Assembly (NCBI GenBank): GCA_003563055.1
Contig: PWSY01000185.1
Span: 1 to 47,271 of the forward strand
Direction of reading: 5' to 3'
Source of the DNA: Anaerolineaceae bacterium
Lineage (GTDB): Bacteria > Chloroflexota > Anaerolineae > Anaerolineales > Anaerolineaceae
DNA length: 47,271 nt
Shown here: in pieces, positions 43,044 to 47,271 of the stretch
How positions within the stretch are numbered: the stretch's first letter is position 1
Layout: every line of letters starts with the position of its first letter
Position numbers and translations under genes: made by a program
Notes under the pieces: model-generated
Database searches by the model: none
Told to the model about the DNA's origin: nothing
Seen by the model: only the letters and a program-made list of their open reading frames with translations

Positions 43044-45179
43044 CTAGTAGTGATCGAGGAACCAGTCTTGAACATCGATCAAATCAGACCCGTCGGGATG
43101 TTCGGCGCGCAGGTAGCTGCCATCCGACTGCATATGCCAGGCCTTGATATTCGCTTGCAGATAAATTTCAAGGACACTATCCCGTAAATGGCGGACCATT
43201 TTTGAATCTTCAACTGGAAAGAGCACCTCTACTCTCTGGTTGAGGTTTCGCGGCATCAAGTCTGCACTGCCCATATAAATGACTTCTTTACCATGATGAT
43301 GGAAATAATAAATCCGTGAATGTTCTAAAAACCGCCCCAGCACGCTGACCACACGGATATTGTCACTGAGCCCCTCAACGCCTGGCCGCAGGGAACAGAT
43401 GCCGCGAACAATCAGGTCTATCTGCACCCCGGCTTGAGACGCACAGTACAACAGCCTGATCATGTCAGCATCCACCAATGAATTCATTTTTAATATAATT
43501 CTGCCATCACCATGTTTCTTATGGTAAGCCATTTCTTTACAGACTAATTTATAGAACTTCTCCCGCAATTGTAAAGGCGCCACCATCAATTTTCGATAAT
43601 CTTGTTTAGCAGAATATCCCGTCAAATAGTTAAATAAGTCTGTGGCGTCGGCACCTATATCCTCATCACTGGTGAACAGGCCAATGTCTTCGTATAATTG
43701 GGCTGTGATGTGGTTATAATTCCCCGTCGCCATATGCACATAACGGCGAATGTGCTCACCTTCTTTACGCACCACCAGGGCAACTTTGGAATGTGTTTTC
43801 AATCCCATCAAGCCATAAGTGACATGGACCCCTTCTTGCTCCAGGAGTTTGGCCCATTCAATGTTGCTCTCCTCATCAAAACGTGCCTGCAGCTCTACTA
43901 AAACGGCGACCTGTTTGCCATAATCACGCCGGGCTTGCAATAAAGCCCTGACAACAGGCGAGTTTCGCCCTACCCGGTAAAGGGTCTGCTTGATCGCCAG
44001 GACATTCGGGTCAATCGCAGCATTGTGAAGAAAATCGACCACGGGATCAAAGGATTCATAGGGATGATGCAGCATGATGTTTTGCCGTTTAATAACCTTA
44101 AAAAACTCCTCAGGGGTCTTGTCATGGCCAAACTTGAACGCCTCAGGCAAGACCGGGGTGAAACGTTTATACTTTAAGTCAGCTCGGTCTGCCTGATAAA
44201 TTTGGTTTAAATGACGCAGTATGATCGGTTTATCATAAGAATAAATAAATTGCGGGTCAACTTTTAGGTTCTCCACCAGAATCCTCAAAACATAATCTGG
44301 CATATCCGTGCTGACCAATAACCGAACCACAGCTCCAAACCGACGCCGTCGAACACTTTCTTCCATAACCTCCAGCATATCCATAACTTCCAAACCCTGC
44401 AGTTCAATTTCAGCATTACGTACCACGTGAAAAGGATGCGCTTCGATGACCTCCAATCCAGGGAACAGGTCTGCCAGGTTGGCCACAATCACTTCACTGG
44501 CCCACACATATGCATGCTTGCGGGCACGCTTGGCGCGTGGTGAGGTATCGTAGGCAGTTTTATGCACTGGTAAAAAATGAGAAATCGAACCTGGGACTTT
44601 AAGACGGGCAAAATGACGGATGTTTGCGGGGTCTTTTACCAGGATGGCCAGGTTATAACTCAAATTCGATATGTAAGGAAAAGGGTGCCCAGGATCAAAA
44701 GCCAGAGGTGTCAATATGGGAAAAATGACTTCCTTATAATACGCATCCACCCTTGCTTTTTCAGATTTGCTCAGGTCTTCATAATGATGGATTTTAATCC
44801 CCTCATCTTCAAGCTGTGGCTTGAGCACATTGAGAAAACAGTCCTGTGCGTCCTGGATTATCTTATACGCCTTCTTCCGTATCTCTTGTAATTGAATTTG
44901 AGGTGATTTATCCTCAAAATAGAATCGGTCTTTCTTGGGCACCAGACCCATCGTCAGACCACCCACACGCACCATGAAGAACTCATCCAATACCGACCCC
45001 ACAATAGCCAGGAATCGAATGCGTTCCAATAAGGGGTTGTTGGGATTCAGTGCTTCAAAAAGCACACGGCGGTGAAATTTAAGCAAACCCAACTCACGGT
45101 TGAGATAATTCATCGGGTCATCCAGTGACGGCACCCGTCTGTCCTCATATTGATCGTGTATTTTTTCTTTCGTTCCCAT
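43044..45179 (-). CDS. ppk: Polyphosphate kinase Ppk1
   Basis: A 711-residue enzyme that makes polyphosphate from ATP and can run in reverse. It has the four-domain family layout. The two active histidines are expected in THSKVALV and in the HHHGKEVIYMGSADLM region, and MATGNYN and RVEVLFPV are also present. The ATG at 45179 is chosen over the TTG at 45194, which has no ribosome site. It converges with the small membrane protein. The nearby ppa fits polyphosphate and pyrophosphate turnover, though on separate transcripts. Confidence 0.95.
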   Translation of the reverse strand: MGTKEKIHDQYEDRRVPSLDDPMNYLNRELGLLKFHRRVLFEALNPNNPLLERIRFLAIVGSVLDEFFMVRVGGLTMGLVPKKDRFYFEDKSPQIQLQEIRKKAYKIIQDAQDCFLNVLKPQLEDEGIKIHHYEDLSKSEKARVDAYYKEVIFPILTPLAFDPGHPFPYISNLSYNLAILVKDPANIRHFARLKVPGSISHFLPVHKTAYDTSPRAKRARKHAYVWASEVIVANLADLFPGLEVIEAHPFHVVRNAEIELQGLEVMDMLEVMEESVRRRRFGAVVRLLVSTDMPDYVLRILVENLKVDPQFIYSYDKPIILRHLNQIYQADRADLKYKRFTPVLPEAFKFGHDKTPEEFFKVIKRQNIMLHHPYESFDPVVDFLHNAAIDPNVLAIKQTLYRVGRNSPVVRALLQARRDYGKQVAVLVELQARFDEESNIEWAKLLEQEGVHVTYGLMGLKTHSKVALVVRKEGEHIRRYVHMATGNYNHITAQLYEDIGLFTSDEDIGADATDLFNYLTGYSAKQDYRKLMVAPLQLREKFYKLVCKEMAYHKKHGDGRIILKMNSLVDADMIRLLYCASQAGVQIDLIVRGICSLRPGVEGLSDNIRVVSVLGRFLEHSRIYYFHHHGKEVIYMGSADLMPRNLNQRVEVLFPVEDSKMVRHLRDSVLEIYLQANIKAWHMQSDGSYLRAEHPDGSDLIDVQDWFLDHY

Positions 45180-45360
45180 CCAAAACCTTTTCAACTCGTG
45201 TCACCCAGGTAACCTAAGTATACAATACCTCGACTGAAATTCTATTTGATAACATATACAAATTACAAGCTGAAATCTGTCCAGGATTGATACAAACCAA
45301 ACGATGACAATGCATATTGTTTCAGCGGTAGCTTTGAGGGTCAAATGTATCGACGTGTTA

Positions 45361-45594
45361 TTAGAGCCAGGCAAGCATGGCGATAATTGTGATGAGAGCA
45401 GCCAGGCCGCTCAAATATATCCAGCGCACATATTTGCGACGATTGTTCAACTGGTTGTTGAGTAGTTGTTTGGTCGAGTATAAAATAACGGAGTTCATTA
45501 ATAAGAGTGGAATGAGATAAATTAAACCCAGCCAACCCAATAGAACAGGCAGAAAGCTGATGAGGACAACCATCGAAAAAATGACGCCGCGCAA
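45361..45594 (-). pseudogene. C-terminal fragment resembling UbiA prenyltransferases
   Basis: A 77-codon frame from a TTG with no ribosome site, encoding a hydrophobic helix pair (FSMVVLISFLPVLLGWLG and AALITIIAMLAWL). The first looks like the last membrane segments of UbiA-family prenyltransferases. The frame is closed by a stop about 30 bases upstream and has no polar N-terminal half, so it is either a truncated relic or a small membrane protein. The similarity is by eye only. It lies in front of the divergent uridine-kinase-like gene. Confidence 0.35.
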
Positions 45595-45645
45595 TCCGCA
45601 GCATCGATACCGGACGCAATCTATTTACCGGCTATAATAAATACT

Positions 45646-46332
45646 ATGAAGCGCAGTGTTATGGTTGAGGAACTGGCAAGCCTGATCTGTCAAATCAGTA
45701 ACGCCCATCCGCTCAGGGTGGCGATAGATGGTGTTGATGCATCTGGAAAGACCACCCTGGCTAAAGATCTCTCAGAAGCGCTGACCAACACACATCGTCA
45801 AATCATTCAGGCCAGTGTTGACAACTTTCATAACCCAAACCACATACGCAAACAAAAGGGCGAGCTTTCCCCGATCGGTTTTTATTATGACTCTTATAAC
45901 TATCCTGACCTCATTTATAACCTTCTAGCGCCATTAGGTCCGGGTGGAAACCGGCGTTATCGGACGGCTGTTTTCGACTATCGTCAGGATAAAGTAGTAG
46001 AACAACCATTTAAAACTGCTGCAGAAAACGCGATTTTGTTGATGGACGGAATCTTTCTGCTAAGACCTTTGCTGATACCTTACTGGGAGTTCACGGTCTA
46101 TATCAAAGCTGACTTCACCAACACGTTCGCCAGAGGTGTCTCACGGGATACCGAGCTTTATGGGTCAGGAGAAAATGCAGCACGAAGGTATCGTGAACGT
46201 TATATTCCCGGCCAACAATATTACCTTCAAACAGCCAGACCGCTTGATGAGGCAGATGTCGTAATCGATAATAATAATTTTATTGCGCCAAAAATATTGC
46301 GGTCTCCTTCAGATCAAGCACTTTCCAGATAA
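45646..46332 (+). CDS. Uridine kinase-like P-loop protein
   Basis: A 228-residue nucleoside kinase-like protein with Walker A GVDASGKT (residues 29-36), then VDNFHNP and a lid segment with REDTELYG-type residues (RDTELYG). A fold like phosphoribulokinase/uridine kinase is likely; the substrate could be uridine, pantothenate or another nucleoside. TATAAT (45633-45638) is only 7 bases before the ATG and no ribosome site is visible, so the mRNA may be leaderless. The pyrophosphatase gene follows 40 bases later. Confidence 0.8.
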   Translation: MKRSVMVEELASLICQISNAHPLRVAIDGVDASGKTTLAKDLSEALTNTHRQIIQASVDNFHNPNHIRKQKGELSPIGFYYDSYNYPDLIYNLLAPLGPGGNRRYRTAVFDYRQDKVVEQPFKTAAENAILLMDGIFLLRPLLIPYWEFTVYIKADFTNTFARGVSRDTELYGSGENAARRYRERYIPGQQYYLQTARPLDEADVVIDNNNFIAPKILRSPSDQALSR

Positions 46333-46372
46333 ATATGGCATAATATATACAATATCTATAATGGAGAGAAAC

Positions 46373-46987
46373 ATGAGTTTTCCAGCACCTTTTTACCGTT
46401 GGCGCCCACACCCATGGCACGGCCTCGAGGTTGGGCCAAAACCGCCCGATAAGGTTTTCGCGTACATTGAAATGACCCCCTTTGATTCGATTAAATACGA
46501 GGTTGACAAGGTCACCGGGTACCTTTATGTCGACCGCCCTCAACGCACAACATCATTGCCCCCAACCTTATATGGGTTCATCCCCCGAACTTATTGTGAC
46601 AAGCGGGTCAAGGCAATGTCAAGCGGCGCTGAGAGCGGTGATGGTGACCCTCTGGACATTTGTGTCGTCAGTGAAAGGCCGATCAATCGTTCAGAAATTT
46701 TCTTGAATGCGGTTGTGGTGGGAGTCATCCAGTTACTCGACCATGGAGAAGCCGATGACAAAATCATTGCAGTTCTCGAGAATGACCACATCTATGGCCA
46801 CGTAAAAGACCTTGAACAGCTGCCGAGGGTGATTGTTGAGCGATTGAAACATTATTTTCGAACTTATAAAATGGTCGAAGGTCAGGAAGCGGAAATTGAG
46901 ATCCTGAATGCCTCTGGCGCTGAGAAAGCAAGAAAGATCGTTCAGGCCGCGATCGACGATTATGATGAGGCTTTTGGCCGGGGTTAG
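46373..46987 (+). CDS. ppa: Inorganic pyrophosphatase, family I
   Basis: A 204-residue soluble enzyme that hydrolyses pyrophosphate. The signature DGDPLDICV (about 86-94) holds three metal-binding Asp, and further ligands lie downstream ([15 protein letters not shown]). The ATG at 46373 is chosen over 46283 and 46361 because GGAGAG stands 6 bases upstream. It is probably co-transcribed with the uridine-kinase-like gene. The next gene is trmD. Confidence 0.93.
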   Translation: MSFPAPFYRWRPHPWHGLEVGPKPPDKVFAYIEMTPFDSIKYEVDKVTGYLYVDRPQRTTSLPPTLYGFIPRTYCDKRVKAMSSGAESGDGDPLDICVVSERPINRSEIFLNAVVVGVIQLLDHGEADDKIIAVLENDHIYGHVKDLEQLPRVIVERLKHYFRTYKMVEGQEAEIEILNASGAEKARKIVQAAIDDYDEAFGRG

Positions 46988-47074
46988 GGAGATCAATTCA
47001 TCCACACCAAAGAGTGGAAAGTACATTGAGATTACCAGGCTGAAACGAGGACATACACAATAATCTATTCATCC

Positions 47075-47271
47075 ATGCGTTTTTCAATCTTCTCTTTATT
47101 TCCAAATGTGTTTGACCCATACCTTAACACCAGCATCCTCAAACGGGCGCAGGATAATGGCGCTCTGCAGGTGAAGACATACAATATCCGTGATTGGGCC
47201 AGGGATAAACATCACACAACAGATGATACACCTTACGGTGGCGGCGGTGGCATGGTTATGAAACCCGAACC
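47075..47271 (+). CDS. trmD: tRNA (guanine-N1)-methyltransferase TrmD, 5' part
   Basis: The first 65 codons of trmD, cut by the end of the window. They show the N-terminal strand RFSIFSLFPNVF, then ILKRAQDNGALQV and the glycine-rich YGGGGGMVM, typical of TrmD, which methylates G37 of tRNA. No ribosome site is visible just upstream of the ATG. The 88-base gap after ppa holds no terminator, so read-through is possible. Confidence 0.93.
   Translation, partial: MRFSIFSLFPNVFDPYLNTSILKRAQDNGALQVKTYNIRDWARDKHHTTDDTPYGGGGGMVMKPE

Noticed and set aside
1-47271. CRISPR array, phage or complete IS element
   Set aside because: No regularly spaced direct repeats, no cas genes, no integrase or transposase frame seen.
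1-47271. Selenoprotein gene with in-frame TGA
   Set aside because: None of the recognised genes is interrupted by TGA at a plausible selenocysteine site.

Overview
The window looks like a chromosomal segment of an anaerobic member of the Chloroflexota, most likely class Anaerolineae. This is inferred from gene content only: an Nbr1-type four-tryptophan lipoprotein, paired M16 peptidases, many secreted proteins with Thr/Pro-rich linkers, a methanol:corrinoid methyltransferase, and a small conserved-looking SOS-type operon. No rRNA or marker tree is available here. Nearly all of it reads as ordinary chromosome; there is no phage, CRISPR array or intact transposase.

Layout. 1-2350: a selenocysteine tRNA with its own promoter, a minus-strand mtaB with a consensus promoter overlapped by a palindrome, and a small membrane protein. 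2469-7531: a lipoprotein, an O-antigen ligase/polymerase plus Wzz-like pair, and a secreted zinc metallopeptidase. 7735-16288: GH2 glycosidase, STAS protein, miaB, nth with an asparaginase of the Rhizobium type, a degenerate metallo-beta-lactamase-fold protein, a frameshifted M23 peptidase relic, hsp20, and a small acidic protein. 16351-25252: tRNA-Arg(CCT), a LysM/M23 peptidase and rho on the minus strand; ftsK, rpsA (ribosomal protein S1 with a repetitive acidic tail), an M19 dipeptidase and a membrane protein on the plus strand. 25258-33711: a ferredoxin-NADP reductase-like flavoprotein, two M16 peptidases with acpS, a metallophosphoesterase, a two-gene operon under two LexA-like operators, and glnA. 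33920-38796: an alkaline-phosphatase-fold protein, a nucleoside phosphorylase, an unknown 491-residue protein and an orphan DNA methyltransferase. 39047-47271: a lipoprotein made of two 292-residue repeats, a V8-like serine protease, ppk1, a UbiA-like fragment, a uridine-kinase-like protein, ppa and the 5' end of trmD.

Two observations stand out. First, at 30725-31897, an uncharacterised P-loop ATPase and an 85-residue protein form an operon whose textbook promoter carries two perfect GAAC-N4-GTTC boxes, one between -35 and -10 and one just downstream of -10, 22 bp apart. This looks like tight SOS (LexA) control of genes with no assigned function. Second, two copies of a 102-bp palindromic element (26663-26764 and 36282-36383) have perfect 11-bp terminal inverted repeats, a 20-bp hairpin with two compensatory base-pair changes, and, in one copy, a perfect 8-bp target duplication. 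It looks like an undescribed MITE-like or structured-repeat family, and both copies sit between divergent genes at almost identical distances.

Functional themes: RNA modification and translation (miaB, trmD, rpsA, tRNA-Sec), phosphate and pyrophosphate turnover (ppk1, ppa), cell-envelope work (M23, O-antigen, lipoproteins, secreted proteases), and DNA maintenance (nth, ftsK, SOS operon, methyltransferase).
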